This document shows, one piece after another, positions 1-8,633 of a stretch of DNA of 38,951 nt. The notes beneath the pieces are model-generated. The model was not told the DNA's origin. It did no database searches and saw nothing but the letters and a program-made list of their open reading frames with translations. The DNA is taken from assembly GCA_041946965.1 (NCBI GenBank), contig JBHGBM010000052.1, positions 1 through 38,951 of the forward strand. Direction: 5' to 3'. How positions within the stretch are numbered: the first letter of the stretch is position 1; each line of letters starts with the position of its first letter. This DNA is from JBHGBM01 sp041946965. GTDB lineage: Bacteria > Acidobacteriota > Terriglobia > Bryobacterales > Bryobacteraceae. Position numbers and translations under genes: made by a program.

Positions 1-660
1 GGCATCATCTACGGCGCGCTGGTGAGCCTGATGCAGAAGGACTGGAAGAAGCTGGTGGCCTACTCCTCCGTCAGCCACCTGGGCTTCTGCACGCTGGGGA
101 TCTTCGCGCTGAATCCCAACGGCCTGGCCGGCAGCGTGATCCAGCAGATCAACCACGGCATTTCGACCGGCATGCTCTTCCTTGTGATCGGCATCATCTA
201 CGAGCGCCGGCACACGCGCGAGATTTCCGAGTACGGGGGCCTGGCGCACGTCATGCCCAAGTACGCCGTGGTGTTCGCCGTCGCCATGCTGAGCTCCGCG
301 GGGTTGCCGCTGCTCAACGGATTCATCGGTGAATTCACGATTTTGCAGGGCGCCTTCGAAGCCAACCGCGCGTGGGCGGCCTTCGCCGTCACCGGCGTGA
401 TCTTCGGTGCGGCCTACCTGCTTTGGCTCTACCAGCGCACCATGCTGGGACAGGTCACCAACGCCAAGAACCTGCGTTTGCCCGACCTGAGTCCGCGCGA
501 GATGGCCGTGTTCCTGCCGCTGATCGCCTGGGCCATCTGGATCGGGGTTTACCCCAAGCCCTACTTCGACGTGCTCGAAAAGCCCGTGCAGCAGATCGTG
601 GAGCGGGTCAAGCCCGGCTATTACGGCACGGGCATCCAGCAGGCGGGGGTGCCTAGATGA
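1..660 (+). CDS. nuoM: NADH-quinone oxidoreductase subunit M, C-terminal part
   Basis: This is the C-terminal 219 residues of the NuoM proton-pumping subunit of complex I; the gene begins outside the window and is already open at base 1. The stretch DWKKLVAYSSVSHLGF near the start is the conserved antiporter-like core of NuoM/ND4 proteins. Several hydrophobic segments follow, and the end resembles the amphipathic tail of the family. NuoM lies in the inner membrane and couples quinone reduction to proton export. Its TGA overlaps the ATG of nuoN (ATGA at 657-660), so the two are probably translationally coupled. The identification rests on motif recognition and on the nuoN neighbour, and both agree. 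Confidence 0.95.
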   Translation, partial: GIIYGALVSLMQKDWKKLVAYSSVSHLGFCTLGIFALNPNGLAGSVIQQINHGISTGMLFLVIGIIYERRHTREISEYGGLAHVMPKYAVVFAVAMLSSAGLPLLNGFIGEFTILQGAFEANRAWAAFAVTGVIFGAAYLLWLYQRTMLGQVTNAKNLRLPDLSPREMAVFLPLIAWAIWIGVYPKPYFDVLEKPVQQIVERVKPGYYGTGIQQAGVPR

Positions 661-2126
661 GTACCTTTTACACCGCGACCGACCATTTCGTTCTCATTCC
701 GGCGATCATGCTGGCGTTGTTCGGCTGCGCCACGCTGCTGTTCGACTTTCTGGTTCCCAACCAGCGGCGGTTTCTGATCGCTATCGTGCTGGCGGGCCTG
801 GCCTTCACGGGCTACGGGCTCTGGCAGCAGCAGACCTACCTGGCGTCGAGCGGGGTTTCCGAACTCACCGCCTTCCAGGGCTCGCTCACCATCGACGGCT
901 TCGCCATCTTCTTCAACTGGCTGTTCCTGGCGGCCACGTTCCTGGTGACCGTGGGTTCGTACAAGTACCTGGAAGTGGAAGGCGAGCACCACGGCGAGTA
1001 TTACGCCCTGCTGCTGTTCGCGCACTGCGGCATGTTCTTCCTGGCCGCGGGCACGGACGTGGTCACGCTGTTCATGGGCCTGGAACTGATGGCTCTGAGC
1101 TTCTACGTGATGGTGGGCTTCCTGCGCGGCGAAAAACGCTCCAACGAAGCGGCGGTCAAGTACCTGCTGCTGGGAGCGTTTTCGAGCGGCTTCCTGGTGT
1201 ACGGCTTCTCCCTGATGTACGGAATCTCGGCCTCCACCAAGCTGGCGGATATCGCCGCTGCCATCGCCGCGCGGCCCGCCTGGGACCCGGTGGTGTTCCT
1301 CGCCATGGCGACGGCTTCCATCGGCCTGCTCTTCAAGATCGCCGCGGTCCCCTTCCACATGTGGGCGCCGGACGCCTATGAAGGCGCTCCCACCACAGTC
1401 ACCGCCTACCTTTCGGTGGCCTCCAAGGCCGCCTCCATCGCCTTTCTGCTGCGGATCTTCTGGGTGCCGCCCGGCGCGTTGGCATCCGCCCGCCAGATGT
1501 GGGAGCCGCTGGTGATCGTGATCGCCGTGGCTACCCTGACCGTGGGCAACTTCGCCGCCATCAGCCAGACCAACATCAAGCGCCTGCTGGCCTACAGCTC
1601 CATCTCCCACGCCGGCTACATGCTGCTGGGCCTGGTGGCGGGCAACGACACCGGCATCAAGGGCATCGCGGTCTACCTGCTCGTGTACACGTTCATGAAC
1701 ATCGGGGCCTTCATGGTGGTGGTGGCGCTGCGGCGCAAGGACATCATCGGCGAAGACCTGGATGACATCGCCGGCCTGGTGCACAAGAGCCCGGGCTACG
1801 CCGTGCTGATGTTGGTGTGTTTGCTCTCGCTCGCGGGCATTCCGCCCACGGCGGGCTTCCTCGGCAAGTATTACATCTTCCTCGCGCTGATCGAGACCGG
1901 ACACTATGTGCTCGCGGTGATCGCCACGCTGTTCGCGGCGCTGGCCATTTACTACTACTTCAAGATCGTGCGCAGCATGTTCATTCGCGAGGAGGCGGAG
2001 AAGGCGCCGCTCGCCAGCACCTTCGGGCTGCGGTTGGCCGCCGCCATCACCGGCATTCTGACGCTCGGTATCGGGATTTATCCCGAGCCTTTCCTGCGCC
2101 TCGCGCAGTTGTCTTTGATGCGTTGA
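657..2126 (+). CDS. nuoN: NADH-quinone oxidoreductase subunit N
   Basis: Full-length NuoN (489 aa, the usual size), a multi-spanning antiporter-like subunit of complex I that takes part in proton translocation. Visible hallmarks are PFHMWAPDAYEGAPT around residue 237, the second antiporter motif LLAYSSISHAGYMLLG around residue 315, and about 14 hydrophobic segments. The start overlaps the nuoM stop as ATGA. The next gene, nuoH, begins 4 bp after the stop, so M, N and H form one transcription unit. In the common nuo order N is last; here H follows it. Confidence 0.97.
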   Translation: MSTFYTATDHFVLIPAIMLALFGCATLLFDFLVPNQRRFLIAIVLAGLAFTGYGLWQQQTYLASSGVSELTAFQGSLTIDGFAIFFNWLFLAATFLVTVGSYKYLEVEGEHHGEYYALLLFAHCGMFFLAAGTDVVTLFMGLELMALSFYVMVGFLRGEKRSNEAAVKYLLLGAFSSGFLVYGFSLMYGISASTKLADIAAAIAARPAWDPVVFLAMATASIGLLFKIAAVPFHMWAPDAYEGAPTTVTAYLSVASKAASIAFLLRIFWVPPGALASARQMWEPLVIVIAVATLTVGNFAAISQTNIKRLLAYSSISHAGYMLLGLVAGNDTGIKGIAVYLLVYTFMNIGAFMVVVALRRKDIIGEDLDDIAGLVHKSPGYAVLMLVCLLSLAGIPPTAGFLGKYYIFLALIETGHYVLAVIATLFAALAIYYYFKIVRSMFIREEAEKAPLASTFGLRLAAAITGILTLGIGIYPEPFLRLAQLSLMR

Positions 2127-2130
2127 GCCT

Positions 2131-3306
2131 ATGGAGCAAGTTCTCAATCACCCCTTATTCGCGCCGTTCATCGTCACGCTTTGCGTGATCGCGGCCTTCC
2201 CGCTGGTGGCGGGCTATATCGTGCTGATCGAGCGCAAGGTGCTGGCGGACTTTCAGGTGCGCCTCGGCCCCATGCGCGTGGGGCCGCACGGCATCCTTCA
2301 GCCCATCGCCGACGCGCTGAAGCTGATCCTCAAGGAAGACGTGATCCCCTCGGACGCGGACCGCGGCATCTTCTGGCTCGCGCCCTGCCTTTCCACGTTC
2401 ACGGCGCTGGCGGCGTTTTCCGTGCTGCCCTTCAGCAGCTTCATCTACGTGGCGGACGTCAACGTCGGGCTGCTGGTGGTTTCGGCCATGTCGGCGGTCG
2501 GCATCCTGGGCATCATTCTGGGCGGCTGGGCCTCCAACAGCCACTACCCGCTGCTGGGATCGCTGCGCAGCGGCGCGCAGTTGATCAGCTACGAAGTGGC
2601 GCTGGGCTTCGCGCTGCTTTCGGGCGTGATGGCCGCGGGCACGCTGAGCATGCAGGGCATCGTCAAGACGCAGCTCGAGCGCGGCGTCTGGCTGATTTTC
2701 GATAATTACGGCTTCATGATCGTGCCGTTCGTGGTGTACCTGATCGCCGCCACCGCGGAAACCAACCGCGCCCCCTTCGACCTGCCGGAAGCGGAATCGG
2801 AACTGGTGGCCGGCTTCATGACCGAGTACAGCGGGTTCCGCTGGGCGCTCTACTTCCTGGCCGAGTACGCCAACATCTTCGTGATCGCCTCGGTGGCCGT
2901 GACCCTGTTCTGGGGCGGCTGGCTGCGGCCCTTCCCCAACGTGGCGTGGCTGGCGCCGCTCAATTACGTGGCTCCCGTAGTCCTCTTCGCCGGGTCCGGG
3001 CTGAGCAGCCTGATCCTGGTAAGACGCCTGAAAACCGCGTTTCAAAAACAGTTCCTGCTGGCGGTGGCGCTGTTCTCCGTGCTGATCGGCGCGCTGTTTA
3101 TGGCGCCCGCGGTGAACGCCGCGGTCATCGGCCTTTTCTGGTTCGTCTCCAAGGTCGGCGTGATCGTGTACCTGATGATCTGGTTCCGCGGCACCTTCCC
3201 GCGTTTCCGTTACGACCAGCTCATGAACCTGGGCTGGAAGGTCATGATCCCGGTGGGCATGGGCTGCGTGCTGGTTAACGCCTTCTTGGGGATGACGCGC
3301 GCGTAA
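2131..3306 (+). CDS. nuoH: NADH-quinone oxidoreductase subunit H
   Basis: NuoH (ND1) is the inner-membrane subunit of complex I that helps form the quinone-binding chamber. The N-terminal family signature is clear: IERKVLADFQVRLGP near residue 31, followed by GILQPIADALKLILKED. The charged loop TAETNRAPFDLPEAESELVA near residue 208 is the classic ND1 motif. At 391 aa it is longer than E. coli NuoH (325 aa), with the extra length mainly in the C-terminal hydrophobic part. It sits 4 bp after nuoN. It is the last complex I gene here, as the next gene is unrelated and 50 bp away. Confidence 0.97.
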   Translation: MEQVLNHPLFAPFIVTLCVIAAFPLVAGYIVLIERKVLADFQVRLGPMRVGPHGILQPIADALKLILKEDVIPSDADRGIFWLAPCLSTFTALAAFSVLPFSSFIYVADVNVGLLVVSAMSAVGILGIILGGWASNSHYPLLGSLRSGAQLISYEVALGFALLSGVMAAGTLSMQGIVKTQLERGVWLIFDNYGFMIVPFVVYLIAATAETNRAPFDLPEAESELVAGFMTEYSGFRWALYFLAEYANIFVIASVAVTLFWGGWLRPFPNVAWLAPLNYVAPVVLFAGSGLSSLILVRRLKTAFQKQFLLAVALFSVLIGALFMAPAVNAAVIGLFWFVSKVGVIVYLMIWFRGTFPRFRYDQLMNLGWKVMIPVGMGCVLVNAFLGMTRA

Positions 3307-3356
3307 CCGGGGGAGTCCGGCGCTCGCCGTTTGGGATTAGGATAGAGAGGAGCCCG

Positions 3357-4130
3357 ATGTCCACTTCCCCCATGCCGCCGTCGTTTGAAAGCCTGGGGGG
3401 ACGGCCGTTCTCCTTTTATCCGCCCATCGTCGGCGTGCAGCACAACGAGTGGCGCTTTGTGCGCGGCACCTGGTCGGAGATCCTGGTCGCCAACGCCAAA
3501 AGCGAAAAAGAGGTCTGGATCCCGCGGCGGCTTATCGGCGAGCTGTCCAAGATCGACGAGCCGGTCGCCATTGTGGGCCTCACCCGTGAGCTGGAATACA
3601 AAGGCGGGGCGGTGTGGCCGTACAACCGGCGGGTCCTGGAAATGCCGGCCGCGGCGGGGCCTTCGGCGCCGCCCACCAATGAAGGGCCGCGCTCGCCGGT
3701 GGTGAACATCCGCACGGAGCCCGCTACGGATACCCGCGTAATCCGGCTGATCGGCGTGGCGCTCCTGGTTTGCGTGGTGGGCTACCTCCTGATGGCGAAC
3801 GTGCTGCGCCAGGGTGTGCTGCGCCCGCGCGTCAGCTTCACCACGCGCGATCAGTCCTACCTCGAGCTGAAGCCCTACGACGATTACTACGCCGTGGTCG
3901 CCAAGCTCGGCCAGCCGGGGCGCGACCGCTGGATGGCCGAAAGCGGAGAGCTTCAATACCGCGCGCTGAGCTACCCCCAGCGCGCCTACACCATCGTGCT
4001 GATGGGGACCGACCGCAAGACCGCCACCTACCTCGGAACGCTCGACGATAACTGGCATCCCGTGCACGGCGTCCCCTACCGCGGCGGGGGCACCAGCCTC
4101 TCGGTTCTGCGCGGCCTCAAGCGTTTTTAG
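3357..4130 (+). CDS. Uncharacterised single-span membrane protein
   Basis: I do not recognise this 257-aa protein. The N-terminal ~125 residues are soluble and mixed alpha/beta in character, ending in a Pro/Ala-rich linker. One hydrophobic segment lies at about residues 129-148 and is followed by a ~110-residue soluble C-terminal domain rich in Tyr and Arg. There is no N-terminal signal peptide, so it is probably anchored by the central span. The ATG at 3357 is preceded by GAGAGGAG at 3345-3352, a good ribosome binding site that fixes the start. It lies between nuoH (50 bp upstream) and cstA (13 bp downstream). Whether it works with either is unknown. Confidence 0.7.
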   Translation: MSTSPMPPSFESLGGRPFSFYPPIVGVQHNEWRFVRGTWSEILVANAKSEKEVWIPRRLIGELSKIDEPVAIVGLTRELEYKGGAVWPYNRRVLEMPAAAGPSAPPTNEGPRSPVVNIRTEPATDTRVIRLIGVALLVCVVGYLLMANVLRQGVLRPRVSFTTRDQSYLELKPYDDYYAVVAKLGQPGRDRWMAESGELQYRALSYPQRAYTIVLMGTDRKTATYLGTLDDNWHPVHGVPYRGGGTSLSVLRGLKRF

Positions 4131-4143
4131 ATAAACTCATCGG

Positions 4144-6186
4144 GTGACACGCATACTAGCCCACCTCGCCTGGGCGGCGGTGGCCGTAGTGGCCGCGTTC
4201 TGCCTGGGCGGCATCGCTCTCAACCGGGGCGAACACATCAACAGCATCTGGCTGGTGGCCGCCGCGGCTTCCACTTACACCGTCGGGTTCCGCTTCTATG
4301 CGAAATTCATTGCCGCCCGCGTCATGGCGCTCGACGACCAACGAGCCACGCCCGCCGAACGCCTGCGTAACGGGCACGATTTCGAGCCCACCAACAAGTG
4401 GATCGTCTTCGGCCATCACTTCGCGGCCATCGCGGGACCCGGACCGCTGGTCGGTCCGGTGCTGGCGGCGCAGTTCGGCTATTTGCCCGGCACGCTCTGG
4501 ATCATCATCGGCGCCGTGCTGGGCGGGGCGGTACAGGATTTCTTCATCCTGTTCGCCTCCATGCGGCGGGACGGCAAGTCGCTCGGCCAGATGGCGCGCG
4601 AGGAGATCGGAAAAGTGGGCGGCGTCACGGCGCTGGTGACCGTGCTGCTGATCATCACCATTCTGCTCGCGGTGATCGCGCTGGTGGTGGTGAACGCACT
4701 GCGCGGCAGCCCATGGGGAACCTTCACCATCGCGTGCACCATGCCCATCGCGGTCTTCATGGGCCTGTACCTGCGCTACTGGCGCCCGGGGAAGGTGCTG
4801 GAGGTTTCCGTCATCGGCTTCCTGCTCGTGCTGCTGAGCATCTTCGGCGGGCGCGCGGTGGCCGAATCTCCGGTGCTGGCGCCGGTGTTCACGCTCTCGG
4901 CCGTGGCGCTGGCGGTGGCGATCATCATCTACGGGTTCTTCGCCAGCGCGCTGCCGGTGTGGCTGCTGCTGGCTCCGCGGGACTACCTCAGCACCTTCGT
5001 CAAGCTCGGCGTCGTGTTCATGCTGGCCATCGGCATCCTGTTCGCGCGGCCGGAACTGCAACTGCCGCGGCTCACGCGCTTCATCGACGGCACCGGACCG
5101 ATCTTCGCGGGCAAGATCTTTCCGTTCTGCTTCATCACCATCGCGTGCGGGGCCATTTCGGGCTTCCACTCTCTGATTTCTTCCGGCACCACGCCCAAAA
5201 TGATCGCGCGGGAGTGGCACGCCTGGCCGGTGGGCTACGGCTCCATGCTGCTCGAAAGCTTCGTGGCCATCATGGCGATGATCGCGGCGGGCGTGTTGCA
5301 GCCGGGCGTGTATTTCGCCGTGAATGCGCCGGCGGGCGTCGTAGGCGGCACGGCGCAGTCCGCGGTGGCGGCCATCACCGGCTGGGGATTCCCGGTAACC
5401 ATCGCGGAGATGGAGACGCTGGCGCGCGACGTGGGCGAGTACACCTTGTTCCACCGCACCGGAGGCGCGCCTTCGCTCGCTCTGGGCATGGCTCACATCT
5501 TCGCCCAGAGCGGCGGCGGCCGGGCCATCATCGGCTTCTGGTATCACTTCGCCATCATGTTCGAGGCGCTGTTCATCCTGACCATCATCGACGCCGGCAC
5601 CCGCGTCGGCCGCTTCATGCTCCAGGATCTGCTGGGCCATGTGTGGAAGCCGCTGGGCCGCACAAGCTGGATGCCGGGCGTCATCGGGACCAGCGCCGCC
5701 ATCGTGCTCGCCTGGGGCTACTTCCTGTACCAGGGCGTGCGCGACCCGCTGGGCGGCATCAACTCGCTGTGGCCGCTGTTCGGCATCGCCAACCAGTTGC
5801 TGGCCGCCATCGCGCTGTGCGTCGCCACCACCATCCTGGTAAAGATGCACGGCAAGCGCTACATGTGGATCACCTGCCTGCCGCTCGCCTGGCTGGTGAT
5901 CGTATGCTACACCGCGGCGTACCAGAAGATCTTTTCGCCGCTGCCGGCGCTCGGATTCCTGGCGCAGGCGGAAGCGCTGGCGCGCGGCCCCCAGACCGCG
6001 CAAACCGCGGCGCTGATCTTCAATGCGCGCCTGGACGCGGTGGTATGCGGCGTGTTCGTGGTGCTGGTGACTACCATCCTGATCGATTCGATTCGCGTGT
6101 GGGCGGGAATCCTGCGCGGCGTCCGCGAACCGCATCTCACCGAAGCGCCGTTCGTGATGACGCAGTTGCGCGCGGAGGAGCTATGA
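4144..6186 (+). CDS. cstA: Carbon starvation protein CstA (pyruvate/peptide transporter family)
   Basis: CstA-family inner-membrane transporter of 680 aa (E. coli CstA is 701 aa). The N-terminal family core is clear: NKWIVFGHHFAAIAGPGPLVGPVLAAQFGY near residue 85, then GGAVQDFFILFASMRRDGKS; about 16 hydrophobic segments follow. In enterobacteria this family (CstA, BtsT/YjiX) imports pyruvate and is induced on carbon limitation. The start is GTG at 4144 with no strong Shine-Dalgarno sequence. The last codon overlaps the ATG of the small ybdD-like gene (ATGA at 6183-6186), the same pairing as in E. coli. Substrate is inferred from the family; peptides are an alternative. Confidence 0.95.
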   Translation: MTRILAHLAWAAVAVVAAFCLGGIALNRGEHINSIWLVAAAASTYTVGFRFYAKFIAARVMALDDQRATPAERLRNGHDFEPTNKWIVFGHHFAAIAGPGPLVGPVLAAQFGYLPGTLWIIIGAVLGGAVQDFFILFASMRRDGKSLGQMAREEIGKVGGVTALVTVLLIITILLAVIALVVVNALRGSPWGTFTIACTMPIAVFMGLYLRYWRPGKVLEVSVIGFLLVLLSIFGGRAVAESPVLAPVFTLSAVALAVAIIIYGFFASALPVWLLLAPRDYLSTFVKLGVVFMLAIGILFARPELQLPRLTRFIDGTGPIFAGKIFPFCFITIACGAISGFHSLISSGTTPKMIAREWHAWPVGYGSMLLESFVAIMAMIAAGVLQPGVYFAVNAPAGVVGGTAQSAVAAITGWGFPVTIAEMETLARDVGEYTLFHRTGGAPSLALGMAHIFAQSGGGRAIIGFWYHFAIMFEALFILTIIDAGTRVGRFMLQDLLGHVWKPLGRTSWMPGVIGTSAAIVLAWGYFLYQGVRDPLGGINSLWPLFGIANQLLAAIALCVATTILVKMHGKRYMWITCLPLAWLVIVCYTAAYQKIFSPLPALGFLAQAEALARGPQTAQTAALIFNARLDAVVCGVFVVLVTTILIDSIRVWAGILRGVREPHLTEAPFVMTQLRAEEL

Positions 6187-6350
6187 CGCGCCTCCTGCGC
6201 ATTCTGATCGGAATCCTGCGGGAACTGGCGGACGAGAATGCCTACCAGCGCCATCTCGCCGCGCATGGCCGCGAGCACTCGGGCCAGGAGTGGCGCCGGT
6301 TCTCCGAGGAGCGGTTGAACGCGCGGTTTACGCGGCCGAAGTGCTGCTGA
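6183..6350 (+). CDS. ybdD: YbdD/YjiX-family small CstA partner
   Basis: A 55-aa protein that starts inside the last codons of cstA (ATGA overlap) and ends at TGA 6348-6350. Its C-terminal half carries the family pattern: a Tyr/His stretch (YQRHLAAHG), then FSEERLNARF and the terminal Cys-Cys pair (PKCC). YbdD/YjiX proteins end the same way (ERxNAR...RCC) and are the small partners needed by CstA/BtsT transporters. The N-terminus is short and hydrophobic rather than a true membrane span. It is easily missed because of its size and because it lies inside a longer shadow reading frame. Call based on position plus the C-terminal motif. Confidence 0.85.
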   Translation: MTRLLRILIGILRELADENAYQRHLAAHGREHSGQEWRRFSEERLNARFTRPKCC

Positions 6351-6363
6351 TACGGCGGTAATT

Positions 6364-7410
6364 CTACCCCAGCTTGGGCGGCAGATCCTGGATGGGACCC
6401 ATCCACTGGAGCTCGCGCTCGATGTCTTTGTGCAACTGGTATTTCCGCTGAACGGCGGCGATCTTTTCCCCGCGCAGATCGATCTTGTTAACGTCGTACT
6501 GCCCGAGCCCGAACATGGAGCAGAATTGAAGGTAGCCGATCCACTCCGGGTTGATCCCCATGCACTCGACGCCGACGCGGTCCGCCGCCACCAGGTCCGT
6601 GGAGGCGATCGCCACGCGGTGCGGCACCGGGGTGCCGGAACCGGGACCGTTGCCCTCCATGCCCTCGTAGCCGTCGATCAGCGTCGCGCCCCAGAAGGGC
6701 TTCATCGCCTGCGCGGTGAGGAACATGTTGTAGTGGTTCTGCCGCACGCCCTCGTGGTACTTGCGCTTGTCGTTCCACCGCGGCGTCTCCTTGGGCGCCT
6801 GGTGCAGCGGCGCGCCCAGCGTCATGTTCTTGACCGAAAGCGTGGCCACTACCGAGTTGTGCGTTTTCAGAAGGGCCGAGCAGAGGATGAAAGCCTCCGG
6901 GTCGAACAGGCGCGCGGCCAGCCGCACCGGAATGGGATGCAGGTTGAAGTCGATGAGGTTGATGACCTTGTACTTCGCCTCGGCGTTCAGGTCCACAAGC
7001 TGCACTTTTTGCGAGCGCCGCTCCGCCGCCACGCGGTCGTACTTGAAGTTCTCGAACCCCTGCATGGTTTCGCCGGCCGAGGACTCGGCGATGACCACCG
7101 GCCCTTTGAAGCGCGGCTCCAGGTAATCGAGGATTCCCTGAAGCGCGTCGGCGTGCGTAGCCGCGAGCTGCCTGACGGTGGAGACGTTATTCGGTTTGAT
7201 GACGACGTATTTCTTGCGCTTGAGCGCGGGACGGATCTGGTCGTCGATGGCCGCCAGGGCGTCGTGAACAAGCTTGCGCCGCTGGTCGCCTTTCACCAGC
7301 GCCACCGTGGACCTCTGGTTGTTCACCATGTCCTGGGCCCGAAGCGCCGGGTAAGCCCCCAGACCCGCGGCGATTTTTAACAGATTGCGGCGTGATAAAC
7401 TCATTGGCAT
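6364..7410 (-). CDS. Tat-exported DUF362 domain protein
   Basis: A 348-aa protein with a twin-arginine signal (SRRNLLKIAAG at residues 5-15), so probably exported folded through Tat. The body matches the DUF362 family: KKYVVIKPNNV near residue 65, VVIAESSAGE near residue 104, and a C-terminal part with LIDGYEGMEGNGP and DLVAADRVGVECMG. DUF362 domains are often fused to ferredoxin domains, but here there is no CxxCxxC cluster, so an iron-sulfur centre is not indicated. The reaction is unknown. The start at 7410 has GAGAGGG about 8 bp upstream. It is divergent from the Tat-signal aldo/keto reductase across a 62-bp gap and convergent with ybdD. Confidence 0.85.
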   Translation of the reverse strand: MPMSLSRRNLLKIAAGLGAYPALRAQDMVNNQRSTVALVKGDQRRKLVHDALAAIDDQIRPALKRKKYVVIKPNNVSTVRQLAATHADALQGILDYLEPRFKGPVVIAESSAGETMQGFENFKYDRVAAERRSQKVQLVDLNAEAKYKVINLIDFNLHPIPVRLAARLFDPEAFILCSALLKTHNSVVATLSVKNMTLGAPLHQAPKETPRWNDKRKYHEGVRQNHYNMFLTAQAMKPFWGATLIDGYEGMEGNGPGSGTPVPHRVAIASTDLVAADRVGVECMGINPEWIGYLQFCSMFGLGQYDVNKIDLRGEKIAAVQRKYQLHKDIERELQWMGPIQDLPPKLG

Positions 7411-7472
7411 TCCGGCATCCCTCTCATAAAATGGGACTTTAGAAGCCGATTATAACTGGAGGGCGACAGCAG

Positions 7473-8633
7473 ATGAACTCGTCTCGACGTAAATTCTTGG
7501 CGGCAGGCGTAGGCCTCCCCGCCGTGGCCACGGCCTCGCGCTTTACACCCCCGGAGCCCCAGGCCAAACCCCAAGCGCAAAAGCCCGCCGACGCGTTGTC
7601 CTATCGCGTGCTGGGCAAGACCGGCCTGAAGGTCACCACGGTGGGCTTCGGCTGCATGATCACGTCCGACGGGAGCGTCATCGAGCGCGCCGCCGACATG
7701 GGCATCAACTACTTCGACACCGCGCGCGGCTACTCGCAGGGCAACAACGAGCGCATGGTCGGCGCGGCATTGAAAAGCAAACGCAAGAACCTGATCCTCT
7801 CCACCAAGAGCCACGGCCGCACCAAACAGGACGCACTGGCCGAGCTCGACAAGAGCCTCAGCGAGCTGGGCACCGACTACGTGGACATCTGGTACCTTCA
7901 CGCGCTCTCTCGCGGCAGCGACATCACCGAAGAGCTGGTGGACGCGCAGCAGACCGCGAAGAAAGCCGGCAAGATCCGCTTCGCCGGCGTGTCCACGCAC
8001 GGCGGGCAGCCCGACGTGATTGCCGCGCTGGTGAAGAACCCCAACATGGACGTCGTGCTGGCGGCTTACAACTTCACCATGGACCAGCAGGTGAAAGACG
8101 CCGTGGCTTCGGCCGCCGCCGCCGGCAAGGGCGTGGTGGCCATGAAAGTGATGGCCGGCGGCTTCCGTCGCCTGAAACCCGGCAACAAGTTCTACAACAC
8201 GCTGAAGAAGGACGGCGCGATGGTCGCGGCGCTCAAGTGGGTGATCAACGACCGGAACGTCCACACCACCGTCCCCAGTATCACGGACGTGGACCAGCTC
8301 GAAGACAACTTCAAGTGCATGCAGTCGAAGTTCAGCGAGCAGGACCAGCAGATCCTGGCCCGGCACCTCGAATTCCTGCGGCCGCTCTACTGCCGCATGT
8401 GCGGCGCGTGCGACGGCAAGTGTCCCAAGGGCGTGCCGGTGGCCGACGTGCTGCGCTTCCTGACTTACGCGGAAGGCTATGGGCAATTCGGACTGGGGCG
8501 CGAGCGCTTCCTCGAATTGCCGGGCGAGGTGGCGAACGTGCGCTGCAAGGATTGTTCCGAGTGCGCCATCCAGTGCCCGAACGGCGTGCGGGTGGCGCAG
8601 CGGCTCATCCGGGCGCAGGAACTGTTCGCATGA
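7473..8633 (+). CDS. Tat-exported aldo/keto reductase with C-terminal 4Fe-4S domain
   Basis: A 386-aa fusion. Residues 1-25 are a Tat signal (SRRKFLAAGVG). Residues ~43-290 form an aldo/keto reductase barrel with the full catalytic tetrad in view: Asp82, Tyr87, Lys112 and His143. The C-terminus carries two CxxCxxCxxxC clusters, Cys307/310/313/317 and Cys358/361/364/368, which should bind two 4Fe-4S centres. Reductases of this build are common in Acidobacteria and Planctomycetes; their substrates and electron partners are mostly unknown. GGAGGG nine bases upstream supports the ATG at 7473. The stop overlaps the start of the DUF6599-like gene (ATGA), so the two are probably co-expressed. Confidence 0.92.
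   Translation: MNSSRRKFLAAGVGLPAVATASRFTPPEPQAKPQAQKPADALSYRVLGKTGLKVTTVGFGCMITSDGSVIERAADMGINYFDTARGYSQGNNERMVGAALKSKRKNLILSTKSHGRTKQDALAELDKSLSELGTDYVDIWYLHALSRGSDITEELVDAQQTAKKAGKIRFAGVSTHGGQPDVIAALVKNPNMDVVLAAYNFTMDQQVKDAVASAAAAGKGVVAMKVMAGGFRRLKPGNKFYNTLKKDGAMVAALKWVINDRNVHTTVPSITDVDQLEDNFKCMQSKFSEQDQQILARHLEFLRPLYCRMCGACDGKCPKGVPVADVLRFLTYAEGYGQFGLGRERFLELPGEVANVRCKDCSECAIQCPNGVRVAQRLIRAQELFA

Noticed and set aside
621..2147. A 508-codon minus-strand frame opposite nuoN
   Set aside because: Antisense shadow of nuoN; charged, repetitive product with no hydrophobic core or known motif.
4156..6135. A 659-codon minus-strand frame opposite cstA
   Set aside because: Low-complexity His/Asp/Arg-rich product without family motifs; the plus strand encodes a well-matched CstA.
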